From Trifolium pratense (lineage: Eukaryota; Streptophyta; Magnoliopsida; Fabales; Fabaceae): a stretch of DNA of 64,000 bases. The position numbers were made by a program, and so were the translations under genes. This document shows positions 53,330 through 64,000 of this stretch, in pieces (within the stretch, counting starts at the first letter, position 1; each line of letters opens with the position of its first letter). The stretch lies in the NCBI RefSeq assembly GCF_020283565.1, contig NC_060063.1, positions 42,616,856 through 42,680,855 on the forward strand. The letters are read 5' to 3'. Under the pieces are notes generated by a model that was given only the letters and a program-made list of their open reading frames with translations, had not been told where the DNA came from and searched no databases.

Positions 53330-55833
53330 TCACTGTGCATTGTTGTTTACAGAATTGCTCTTGTTAACACCTTGCATGTCCATAGGGGAATTGGTTATGC
53401 TACCAACAGACCCTAGTGTCTGAGAGCTCAACTGCGGACTTGCTGGACAAGCTTCAGGATTACCGGTACTCATCGCATGAATTGCCCCTGAGCTCATCTG
53501 TTGTGGACTCATCGGAGTTCGTTGACTCATTTGTTGAGGGCTTGCTTGCTGATGTGTTTGCTGGCTCATCGATGGAACTCCCATTGTAGATGGCGATCCC
53601 ACCTGTGGAGGTGAAACAACTGCCTGCAATTGTGACGTTGTGTCTTGCTGCTGTTGTTGCTGCTGTAATTGCTGCTGCAACTGTTGTTGTATATGCTGCT
53701 GTTGCTGTTGCTGCTGCTGTTGCTGCTGGGATTGTTGGTGTTGCTGTTGCTGTTGCCGATTCATATATAGACTCATCCCCCCTGGCATAAGCTTTGGTGG
53801 ACCCATAGGACCCATTGCTCGCTGCAGCGTACTCATATTAGCCCTATTCAGAGACTGGTTCAACACTGAAAGACTGGAAGAGCTGGGGTGCATCTGCCGA
53901 GCTCCTGACATGCCGGCAATGCTAGACTGAGGTGAACCTAACATGCCTTCGCGACTCTGTGCCTATATTGTTGGCTTATAGAATTACTAATATTTGAAGC
54001 TTGGCCAAGATTCATTGGGTTCTGACCTATATTTCCCATGCCAGCAATAGACGTCATTGGTGCTGAGATTCCAGTTCCTCCTATTCCCCTTGCAGCTCCA
54101 ATTCCCATGGCATTGGCCATAGGTGAAAGACCAACTAAGCTATTTCTGAAGTTACTCATTCCCATAGCAGTTCCAAGTCCCAACATCATTTTCCTTTGCA
54201 TTTGTGGTTGCTGGTTCTGTTGCAGCAGTTGTTGCTGGTGCTGTTGCTGTAGCATCTGAATCTGAAGAGGTGAGGCTTTGTTCAGCAAGTGATTACCTAA
54301 TGGCATGTTGGAGTTCTGTCCAACCGCATTCAAATGTGAAAGCTGATTTGCACTGAGCAAAGATCTCTGAAGCTGTGGATTTTGCTGTTGAATGAGAGAG
54401 TGTTGATTTTGTTGAAGCTGCTGCTGCTGCTGCTGCTAAACTGCTTGTTGTTGTGAGTCCATTTGCTGTGGTCTTTGAGCCATTGAGACACCAGAGAGAA
54501 GTGCTTGGGACATCTGCAAGGCCTGAGAGTTTCCAGGTGGCAACATCCTTGCATTTGCTACAAGGTTCTGCGGTATATTTAACGATGCATTACTGCCACT
54601 GGCTAGTTTTGCAGCTTCATTATAAGACTGACCCGGACTTGGTTCTCCATATTGCTGCATGTCATTAGGAGGTAAACTAGATTGACTGCCCAATGGAAGG
54701 TTCACAGGGTTTGGCCTGAGTTGGAATCTGTCATCTTCTTTAACATATCCTTCCTTGTCTATCTGCAGTAGGCAATTTTTTTCCAATTAAAAAAACAATT
54801 TAACAAAGATTTGTCCTTCATGTGCTTCAAGTGCAGACAGAGTAACATACCTGTGAAATGAACTGGTCTGCAAGCAAATCCGCAAAATGCTGTCCACAAA
54901 TAGGATACATAAATCAGAGCAATAAACTTGCAGAAACTCCTTTCTATTATATTGAAAGGCATGAAAGTCAAATGTGTACTACAATAACTCTTACAGTTCA
55001 TTAACTTTTCATAGTGATTTCATGGTCGACAACGACCGAAACACCATCATGTTAATGCTGAGAAATTATGAAATTATACATACAAAAACTATCTATCCAG
55101 AATAACAAGAGGGGGAATAAATTATGACTTTTAACAAGAAATGTGTGCCGAGGAAGTGAAAGTAAACATTATGGCCAAAATATATATGGAGAAATGAAAG
55201 CAATGGTAGCAATGAGATAAAATGGCAAAGGATTCCTCAAAAAGGGCGTCAAAGCCACAAGGTTAAGAAAAGCTATGATAAACATAGATGGGAAATGAAT
55301 GTTTGAATGGCTTAACATTCGCATTCAACTAACTTCAGATGTAAATCCTCAATATACATATAACACAAAAATGTATGCAACGAAACTTACAGTATTCGGT
55401 AATGTAGGGAGATGATCTTCAGCGCCTATGTAATCACTTTCGTCTATGTCCCCATAATGCAAAGCCACTGTACCATCAGATGGTTTTTCAGCCATTATCA
55501 TCCTAGTTCGACACTTGGGAACTACAGTGACAACATTCCCTGTAGAAGAAAGTGAGTGTAAGACAAGAGAAAGAACTACATATTGCCAAGAATAGGAGAT
55601 TGAGCAAAAATTGCAACAAACCTTGAACTACCCGCTCATTCCAAATGAAACTTGACACTCTCATTTTGCATGTGTTCATACTACCACCTATAAGTGACTT
55701 TGACAAAGAACTGGACTCATCTACCAATCCTTCATTTGCATTTGCAAGATGAGCTGCCAAATGTTGCGGGGTATATGTATTCTGCTTTTTAATGGGCTGG
55801 TCCGGCTTTTTCATCTTGAACTGAAGTTTATGC
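53330..55833 (-). pseudogene. C-terminal part of a PHL-like (PHYTOCHROME-DEPENDENT LATE-FLOWERING) Gln-rich protein gene
   Basis: Exons on the minus strand: 55833-55622 (QNTYTPQHLAAHLANANEG...), 55539-55391 (GNVVTVVPKCRTRMIMAEK and VALHYGDIDESDY), 54889-54851 (HFADLLADQFISQ), 54762-53330 (IDKEGYVKEDDRFQLRPNP... to GVNKSNSVNN). The last exon is Gln-rich with a long CAG/CAA tract near 53640-53755. The family assignment is from memory of Arabidopsis PHL (a nuclear flowering regulator that binds phytochrome B and CONSTANS). Damage: TAG at 54436-54438 within a Gln run, a deletion/frameshift near 53940 (after SISQQY) and absence of all 5' exons beyond 55833. No functional product is expected. Confidence 0.7.
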
Positions 55834-56027
55834 CTGATAAAAAGTCCGAAGGATAAATGTAAGTAAGATACACTTCATGAAATTTGAAAGCATAACAACG
55901 CTTCTATTTTTGTATCAACAGTTAGAGCAAAGGCTATAATAGCAACAACCAAGTCCTGTCCCATTAGGTGAGTCTGATAGATGGATAAAACATCGTTACA
56001 ATCTTCTGTCATAAAGCATGTCTCTAA
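55834..56027. other. junction between the PHL-like pseudogene and duplication copy 2
   Basis: About 195 bp of intron-like DNA after the last PHL-like acceptor. CCCH-gene homology starts abruptly at 56028 (ccagttccgaaattc). Confidence 0.5.
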
Positions 56028-56350
56028 ACCAGTTCCGAAATTCAGGAAAACCGTCTTTTAATTCAAACCACTATTATGCCGACTATAATTACAGAGACAA
56101 ACCAACTACTGTTGAGAGATACCATCCTTCCATGGTTGAGACAAACAATTTTGCTGAGAGAACTTTTTATCCAAGGAAGCCTTTGTCAAGTGCAAATCAC
56201 TTTGTTCCGTGTTTTGCAAATGCAAGTCACAAGCATACAGTGATCCCAAACAGAGAAAGCTATCAGCAAAAACAGTTTTGTAGACATTTTGCGCGTGGAA
56301 GATGCCATTTTGGAGATAACTGCAAATTCTTACATGGTGGGAGAGACTAA
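56028..56350 (+). pseudogene. 3'-terminal fragment of the CCCH zinc-finger gene
   Basis: Encodes QFRNSGKPSFNSNHYYADYN... to ...CKFLHGGRD, corresponding to the last 107 residues of the gene at 20177-23703 with only a few substitutions (e.g. PRFANANHIH to PCFANASHKH). The zinc finger CRHFARGRC..C..H is intact. No promoter or upstream exons exist, so it is a truncated copy. An in-frame ATG at 56018 comes from flanking DNA. Confidence 0.85.
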
Positions 56351-57574
56351 GGGAATACATGAACTGAAAAACTTTGTAGGGGCATAATGTCATAGATGTT
56401 TTGGCTTTTGAAATTTAAATTTTGGTCTGTTACAAATGTTATAATCTGGTCTGTCCTTTCTCTGGATGGATAGATACTTTGTATTAAAATTGAAAATTTA
56501 ATCTATTGTTTTATTTATCTATTACTATTACACTTATTATTTTGGTGTTTTTCTATCGAACGGTTGAATTAAAAGTTCTTAGTGGATATATCAAACCGAC
56601 AAAATTATTTGATGTGTTAATCTGATAATATGTTTTGTGTATAGAGAAACTCTTGTGTGCGTCATAAGAGTTTGATCATAAAATTTGGTCACTCACACAA
56701 AATTGAAGAAAACTAGAAAGAGAAAATAATTGACTATTGTATATTTTTTAAGTAATTAAATAACATGCATTTTTATGTAAGTATGACCAAAATTTTGTGT
56801 CCATTCAATGTGATATTTCAAATATGATTCATGCATACTAGTCAAAAAAAGAGTTTAACTATACAAATTCTAAAATATTTTTATAATTTTTATTTCCCAA
56901 TACTCCGGATCACTAATTAGTTTTTTAGTTTCAATGTATGTATATAAAGAGTTTAACTATACTCCCTCCAATCAATATTATAAGCAAAAAATCACTTTTT
57001 AGGTTCATTGAAAAAATAATGTATCCGGTCTATATTATTTACCAGATATATGTACAAGACCACAACCAAGAGTGTCCGGACCTAGATTCCTGCTGTTCAT
57101 TTATCACACAGTTTCATTCAGTTTTAAATCTAAGCCACTGATTCAAGATCGAACGGTTCTTGTGTTTCACACAGTTTTCTGATCAAATAGATCAGACAGG
57201 TGAGATCAATTCCAAATCCCATCTTATAATGTAGTAGCCAGTGCCAGAAGTAGAAAGTGTGTTTTGTCCAAGATAATAGCATAGTATGCATGGGAATGGA
57301 AATTCTGTCCCTTTCCGATGCAGAAACAATTTAGTGCTTGTAACCTCAAAACTGAGGGCAAAACTAAAACATAATAACTTCAAAGTTAGTCATATCCTCC
57401 ACCAAGGTGAACCAGCTCTGTAAAAGTGTCCATCATCATCATCATCCCATGAAATTTGACAAGCTTGAAGACCAATTGCAACACTAAGTTTGAAAATCTT
57501 GCTTCTGTATTGTTATTTTACTCTTGCTGTTATAGTCTCTTCACCACCTTCTTTGTTTCTCAACCAGCCAAAGA
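56351..57574. other. spacer in duplication copy 2
   Basis: 56351-56880 matches the CCCH downstream flank of copy 1 minus its MITEs. At 56960-57060 a half Stowaway-like MITE (ctccctccaatcaatattataagc...) has no partner end. 57240-57574 matches the RING-gene upstream region at 24900-25329, with deletions. Confidence 0.55.
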
Positions 57575-58051
57575 ATGACAGACTCCATTTATAAGTACAT
57601 AGTTCCTGCTGTGATATTCATTCCACCGGCAATGTTACCAAAAGCCGCGGCATACATTTATTTTGTTTGCATAGGTACATTGATATCGTTCGTTATGTGT
57701 ATAGGGTTTTGTATAAAAGATCGTGGAAGGACACAAGAACTTCAATCTATTACTAGGAGAAATTCATGGTCTGTGAGGGAGCCTTACAGACCAAATTTAA
57801 GGGTCAACATGTCTTTTAACACAATCTCGGAGATTACTAGGTTGGCAATGAGAGCATTACCTCCAGTTAAAAATTTTGGTGGTGAAGATATGCAATGCCC
57901 TATTTGTCTAGAGGAGTTGAAGGCAGGAGAGTTGGTTCAACCTTTTGTTGTCTGCGCCCATGAATTTCACACATCGTGCCTTAACTCTTGGTTACGGGGA
58001 GGAGGAACTACTTGTCCGGTTTGTCGCCATGATTTGTTGTCTAACCATTAG
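57575..58051 (+). CDS. RING-H2 (ATL-like) putative E3 ubiquitin ligase, 158 aa
   Basis: Intronless. Starts MTDSIYKYIVPAVIF, chosen because it is the first ATG after a TA-poor leader shared with copy 1. Residues 7-24 and 27-48 form two hydrophobic membrane segments. A Ser/Arg-rich linker and a conserved stretch (NTISEITRLAMRALPPV) follow, then a C-terminal RING-H2 finger: CPIC (about 110-113), C-A-H-E-F-H (about 129-134), C (137), CPVC (150-153). All eight metal ligands are present. ATL-type proteins are membrane-anchored ubiquitin ligases; substrate unknown. This is the only working copy of the pair in this window, and lies among degraded sequence. Confidence 0.85.
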   Translation: MTDSIYKYIVPAVIFIPPAMLPKAAAYIYFVCIGTLISFVMCIGFCIKDRGRTQELQSITRRNSWSVREPYRPNLRVNMSFNTISEITRLAMRALPPVKNFGGEDMQCPICLEELKAGELVQPFVVCAHEFHTSCLNSWLRGGGTTCPVCRHDLLSNH

Positions 58052-58689
58052 GGTTGATCAGATCAGACTTCTGCTTTTACTTGATTTCAGTGTCCTTTAG
58101 TTCCGATTTTAGTTTTTGTTCAGTTTGATTCATGCGGTGTTCCTCAAAGTTCAGTGTTTTTTTTTTCATTTGTAAATATGGATCAAGAAAAAGAGAAGAA
58201 AGTGAAAAAGAGAAATGGGTTTATGATGGTTCTGTGGATTCTAAAGACAGAGTTTGAGTTCCTCTTCATGCTTCAACTGGTGTATGGATAGCTTCTCACT
58301 TTGTTTTCAGTAAGATTTCTACTTGTGTTCATCATTTTTTTTCTTATGAAGTTTGTAACTATTGTTTAAATATAATTTGAGGGATAGCTGCAAATCTTAT
58401 CTCATATCTTACTAAGGTGATGTACCTCCAAACTGCAGCAAAGAATGTAAACTATTGGCCAGGAATAACAACCTTGATGCAGAATTGGAGGGGTTATTAA
58501 ACTCTTACATTGTTAATGGTTTGACATGAAAAATGAGTCTTAATTCTAATTGTCATACTCAAACCAGGGGTTATGTTAAGCCTATTGACTATGTCTCAAC
58601 TCTCAATACATACCAAGTTTTAAAGCCATGCAACACAAAGACATGTCCTCAACGAACAAGGAGCTTCAAGGGTTTCAGATCACTTCACT
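58052..58689. other. RING gene 3' flank
   Basis: The first 170 bp match copy 1 (3' UTR-like). 58219-58380 is unique to this copy and contains a coding-like phrase (tatgatggttctgtggattctaaagac) of unknown origin. The rest matches copy 1. Confidence 0.4.
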
Positions 58690-59730
58690 GAGATGCGAGC
58701 ATTGTGGGAAGAACTTGATCAATTCAGACCTATGCCATAATGTGTTTGTCCTAATGCATGTGTGTGTGCATCTAAGCGAAATGCAAGATTGTACAACAAT
58801 GAAGACAAGATTATAATATCAAAATGTGAGATCTCAAATTCTGTTAATGGAACCTCTTCCTACCATAAACAAGGTTCTTTCCGTAGTTTTACAAGAAGAA
58901 AGGCAGCATAATTATGGAGTTGCAAATCAATCTGATAACAAAAATGAAGTAACAGATGCATTGGCTAATGCAGTTGATAGTAGAGGTTATGGTAGAGGTA
59001 GAGGAGGACACAATGGTCAACAAAGGAGGAAGAGGTCGTGGAAATGTGAACAATTCCACAAGAGTGTGCACCTATTGTGGCAAGAAAGGTCACATAGTTG
59101 ATATATGTTACAAGAAACATGGCTATCCACCCAATTGGGGTTATGGAAGAGACAATCAAGGTAATGGAGGAAATGCATATGCTAACAATGTTGGAGCTGA
59201 CAATGAGGGAGTTAATGGTGGCAATGTGCAACCTGTAGATGAAGGACATGTATCATTGACCAAGGACCAATACAACAGTTTACTTGATTTACTTGAAAGG
59301 AACACTATGGATGACATAAAGCATTCCACCAACACGGTGAAGGGAGAAACCAGTCACTGCTATTCTACAGGAGTAGCAGGTAATAGCATTCAAGCACACA
59401 TAATTGGTAAATTCAGATTACAAGATGAGTTGCTTATGGACTGAGTTTTATATTTGCCAGAATTTAATGTTAATTTGATATTTGTCTCAAGACTAGCCAA
59501 AGGAAACAATTGTGTGTTGTCTTTTGAAAATGATTCTTGTATTATACAGGCAAAGGACACTATGAGGGGTATTGGTTTGGCTAAGCAATTGGATGGACTA
59601 TACTATTTGAAGCCTCGGCAGGTATATACATTCTGTCAGTGAAGATAGAAGTAGTGTTCTATGGCACTTGAGGTTAGGCCACTTATCTGATGAAAGATTT
59701 TTTTCTTCTAGACCAATTATTATCATTGTA
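58690..59730 (+). pseudogene. Copia gag/pre-integrase relic (duplication copy 2)
   Basis: Nearly identical to 26380-27420. The zinc knuckle is intact here (CTYCGKKGHIVDIC). The same protease deletion and stop (LLMD, stop, VLYLPEF) are shared, so the element was already dead before the duplication. Confidence 0.8.
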
Positions 59731-59971
59731 AAAGTGTTACAAATCTAGTTTGGAGTATTGGCTAAATAAAATCCGAGATTAGGAAATATTCACAGAACAA
59801 TGATATCTTGTGCAAGTCCTCACTTGATAAAACATGAATGCCTATAAAGAATGAGACACTTTTTTCACTTCACCTGAAACCAGATTTTTAAGAGAGCTTA
59901 AAATCAGATTCTATGCTAAAAATCTGTTTGTTTTTTTTTTTAAAAAAATTTAAAAAGGTTAATTTTTTTTT

Positions 59972-61295
59972 ATAGCTTTCGATGTGGCTACCCTTACAAG
60001 TGCATGAGCGACCTCATTCGATTGTCTCCTATTAAACTCAACATGATAGTTTTCAAAATTAGATCAAACACACAATGACATTCTCTTATAACATCACTAA
60101 ACTATGTGACATCATTCTCACCATTATGAAAATAATCAAAAACTCTTTTCAAGTCAAGCACAAAATCCACTCGTTCTAGTTGTAACTCTTTAACCCAATT
60201 AAGAGCATGGTAAAGTCCTGACGCTTCTCCTAAATCTACACTGCACATAGATGAACTCCACATTGTTTTGGCAAGCACGAAATGGCATTCATCGTCACTG
60301 ATACATATACCAAAACTAACACGGTTCCGGTGAGATGAAAATGAAGCATAGATGTTACATTTGTACCTACCCTTTTCAGGTTTCTGCAAACGCATCTCAG
60401 CCTGCTCCTGCCTATGCGTCTGCACTCGCGATTCTGTCATGACAGCAGCACTTTCAACCTCTGCTGCGTTGCTTTTTTTTGCATATTCTTTGCAGCGTGC
60501 CAGTCCTCAAGAAGGTGATCGACTCTGTTCAATATTTGCTCCTTTGTTTCAGTTGCTTTGTTCCACAATTTCATGTTACGATTTTTCCAAATGCTCCACA
60601 TAATAACAGCCAACCGAGCAGAATTTTGTTCCTCTAAATTCTGCAGTAACATGAAGATAGTTTCTGCTACAGTGTTGCTGCTGTTTACAGCAGACTCTAC
60701 ATGATTCCAAAGACCACTATCACGCCATATACTCGCAGCGAAGGGACAAAGGAAAAATACATGAGTAGTATCTTCAAAATCATCGTTACACACAACACAA
60801 TTAAGCAGACAATTAATCCCTTTATCACGAAGCCGCACACGTGTCGGAAAGCAACCCCGACAACCTCGCCAAATAAGATTTTTAACCTTTGGGGGGGACT
60901 TTTAAATGCCACAGACTAGCCCAAAAACATGAAATTCTAAGATGATTAGTATCAATTAATTCATCTACACATAGCTGGTAGTAAGCTCTCTTAACCCAAT
61001 ATTGACCATTTTTCTCGCCTTTCCAAATCAATCTATCTTCAATAACTTGATCAAACAGAGGTGTTTTATTTATTGCTTCAGCTGTAATATGATCAAATAA
61101 ATTATTGATTAAACTATGGTTCCAACTCTTAGTGTTTTGATCAATAAGTGCAGCAACATTAGTAATGTGAGGCTGAATTACACTTGTATCAGGGACCGAA
61201 ATATTCATGCCATTGGATAGCCATGGCTCCGCCCATATTGGTATGTTAGCAATGTACGGCCTACTGCCAGCTCTAACTTCAGATGACATATTTCT
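59972..61295 (-). pseudogene. LINE 3' half: zinc-binding region and RNase H (duplication copy 2)
   Basis: Minus-strand pieces: IPIWAEPWLSNGMNISVPD...RLIWKGEKNGQYWVKRAYYQL (61289-60882), CVVCNDDFEDTTHVFFLCPFA and MWSIWKNRN (60838-60600), then RNase H (60440-60102). The first catalytic Asp is changed (CNIYASFS; copy 1 keeps CNIDASFS). Frameshifts occur near 60890 and 60440. A poly-T run at 59963-59971 marks the tail. Longer than copy 1 by about 700 bp at its 5' side. Confidence 0.85.
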
Positions 61296-61849
61296 TTGTT
61301 ATATATCAGCCAGCTTCAAAAAAATTAGGGAGGTAAAATAAACAAAATACTATTCCGCTTTTTCTTGGTTAGTTGCTGCAGACCTGGGTTGAGAATTGGA
61401 AAAGTGAAAATGAAATTAAAAAAAGTATCGAGTGTTGACAGTACACACGAAGATCTATAAGCTTCAGCATCCAACCGCTAAAAGAAACATATAGGACTCA
61501 ACCACCGTGGGAGAGACCTATCAAGGTCCCTCACTAACGACAACAAATAGAAAGAATTAAAAGATTATAACAATAAAACCAAAGCTTATGTAAATTTTCA
61601 AAAGACTAAACATCAGCCACATTTCAACAATTTAAAACTTAAAATGTCAATTTCAATAACCTACGATAAAACTTTGTGCGTGTGTCTTGCACGATAAAGT
61701 TTAGAGACCAAAACAAACCAAACGACACTGCTGAAAAGTTATAAATAAGTCATTACCAAGCAATCAAATTAAAATGCACTAAACATAAGAAACATAATCA
61801 TCTTGGGTTTTTCCTTCAAAATAAGCTGTGGCCTCCTACAAAGGGCAAT
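61296..61849. other. intergenic DNA and RPS15 3' UTR
   Basis: The last 100-200 bp before 61850 are probably RPS15 3' UTR (minus strand). I recognise nothing in the rest. Confidence 0.45.
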
Positions 61850-63093
<1,244 letters not shown>

Positions 63094-63152
63094 TGTTGCT
63101 GTTGTTCTTTGCCTGCGGCTGATCACCCTGTAAGACAATTCGTATTTTATAT

Positions 63153-63271
63153 AAACACTTTTATATAAACCCTCTCACTTCTATTGGATTTTGTATATGC
63201 CCAATTATATAAACGCTTTTATATAAACCCTAGCCCTCACTTCTATTGGATTTTGTATATGCCCAATTGAA
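63153..63271 (-). promoter_or_regulatory. RPS15 upstream region: tandem duplication with telo-box
   Basis: A unit of about 58-60 bp (ataaac.cttttatataaaccct...ctattggattttgtatatgc) occurs twice in tandem (63153-63210, 63211-63271). The second unit contains aaaccctag (63225-63233), a telo-box as is common in plant ribosomal-protein promoters. Each unit also carries tttatataaa, which can read as a TATA box on the minus strand, and attgg (CCAAT on the minus strand). Confidence 0.65.
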
Positions 63272-63399
63272 CCTTTGTATAAGCCCAATATCCTTTTATA
63301 TCTGTTTGTAAATTGAAATTGAATATTTCTATTTCCACGCTGCCTGTTTCTTTTATACCCCTTCTTTCCAATTTTTGCACTTAAAAACAAATTTCTATA

Positions 63400-64000
63400 A
63401 GTGGATCATAGTTAGAGCAACATGGGGAATGTTCTCCCGCTCCCCGTTTCCAACAATACAGTGTTTTCCCACCCGTCCCCGTAGAAATTATAAAAAAAAA
63501 TACAAAAAATAGGGCATATATTAATATATGAGTATAAATATAAGTCTCATGTAAATTATAAAAAAAAAAATTAAATATATGTATTAATTAATATATGAGT
63601 ATAAATATATGTTCGATGTAAATTACAAAAAATATTAAGTATATGTTTTAATTAATATAGAAGTATAAATAAATATGAGTTGCATAGAAAGAAAGAAAAA
63701 AACAAAAGGCTCGTCAAAAGAAATAGAAAGAAGAAAAAAAAAATTAGGCCCTCCATAGTCCGTCCACGTATTAATAAACCTCTTATTAAAATATCCGTAG
63801 AAATGTAACCCCATCAAAATTACAAAAAAATAAACCCTACATGATTATAAATGTAGGTCCCGTAACAATTTAAAAAAAAATGGTTTAGATCTTCGTAGAA
63901 AAATGTCCTCATCAAACTTACAAATAAAATACGTCTCCATATTAGTATATAGTTTTTATTTATATATTACATAGAGATTCATTTTGATATTTTTATTTTT
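63400..64000. other. AT-rich intergenic DNA with degenerate tandem repeat
   Basis: 63520-63690 contains about three imperfect copies of a 70-75 bp unit (atatgtattaattaatatatgagtataaatat...gtaaattac). A ccccgt/tcccgct phrase at 63430-63485 may be a transposon end. No gene is recognised. Confidence 0.5.

Larger units (their letters stand above)
56028..60588 (+). repeat. segmental duplication, copy 2
   Basis: Colinear with 23379-28281. It lacks the two family-A MITEs and the SINE found in copy 1, and differs in the spacer 58219-58380. At its left edge the CCCH gene is cut; at its right edge the LINE continues beyond the shared part. Confidence 0.85.

Noticed and set aside
53590..53930. Plus-strand Cys-rich or Ala/Val-rich ORFs (e.g. 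at 53640)
   Set aside because: Reverse-strand shadows of the CAG/CAA Gln tract of the PHL-like pseudogene.

Overview
This is plant nuclear DNA, most likely from a legume of the clover/Medicago/pea group. The genes have plant exon-intron structure, the intergenic DNA is AT-rich, and there are nested LTR retrotransposons, LINEs, SINEs, TRIMs and many MITEs. The species is inferred from the repeat and gene style, not proven. Two complete conserved single-locus genes and one complete duplicated gene anchor the window: SEC22 (13965-17498, +, 5 coding exons), a SAP + CCCH zinc-finger gene (20177-23703, +, 9 coding exons) and 40S ribosomal protein S15 (63093-61850, -, 3 exons). A short intronless RING-H2 gene (57575-58051, +) is intact, and its twin at 25330 is broken.

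Layout. 1-8276 is a nest: a TRIM sits in LINE sequence, a Tnt1-like Copia sits in the TRIM LTR, and a Tat-type Ty3/gypsy element with antisense genes sits in the Copia gag. 8277-12362 holds LINE remnants, a Copia-type solo LTR, a Stowaway MITE and an Athila-like solo LTR. 12.7-17.5 kb is SEC22 and 20-23.7 kb is the CCCH gene, both with MITE/SINE insertions in introns. 23.4-28.3 kb (CCCH 3' end, RING gene, Copia gag, LINE end) recurs at 56.0-60.6 kb as a direct segmental duplication. Between the copies lies about 28 kb of accessory DNA: an inverted repeat of a HAK/KUP potassium-transporter gene fragment (29.4-39.7 kb) interrupted by MITEs, SINEs, a TRIM and a very young Copia element; a LINE (42.6-44.8 kb); a fructokinase exon fragment (46.4 kb); a third, scrambled HAK/KUP pseudogene (48.4-52 kb); and a 5'-truncated pseudogene of a PHL-like glutamine-rich protein (53.3-55.8 kb). 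The window ends with RPS15.

The most unusual structures are: (i) a TRIM and a Copia element lying 9 bp apart that share one 5-bp target duplication (GCTAT) on their outer flanks, as if integrated as one unit; (ii) the potassium-transporter inverted repeat with a 1-bp spacer, a possible hairpin-RNA source; (iii) a duplication whose two copies are truncated at opposite ends, the geometry of an old tandem duplication later split by about 28 kb; and (iv) antisense genes with their own TATA boxes in the Tat element. All sequence comparisons were made by eye.
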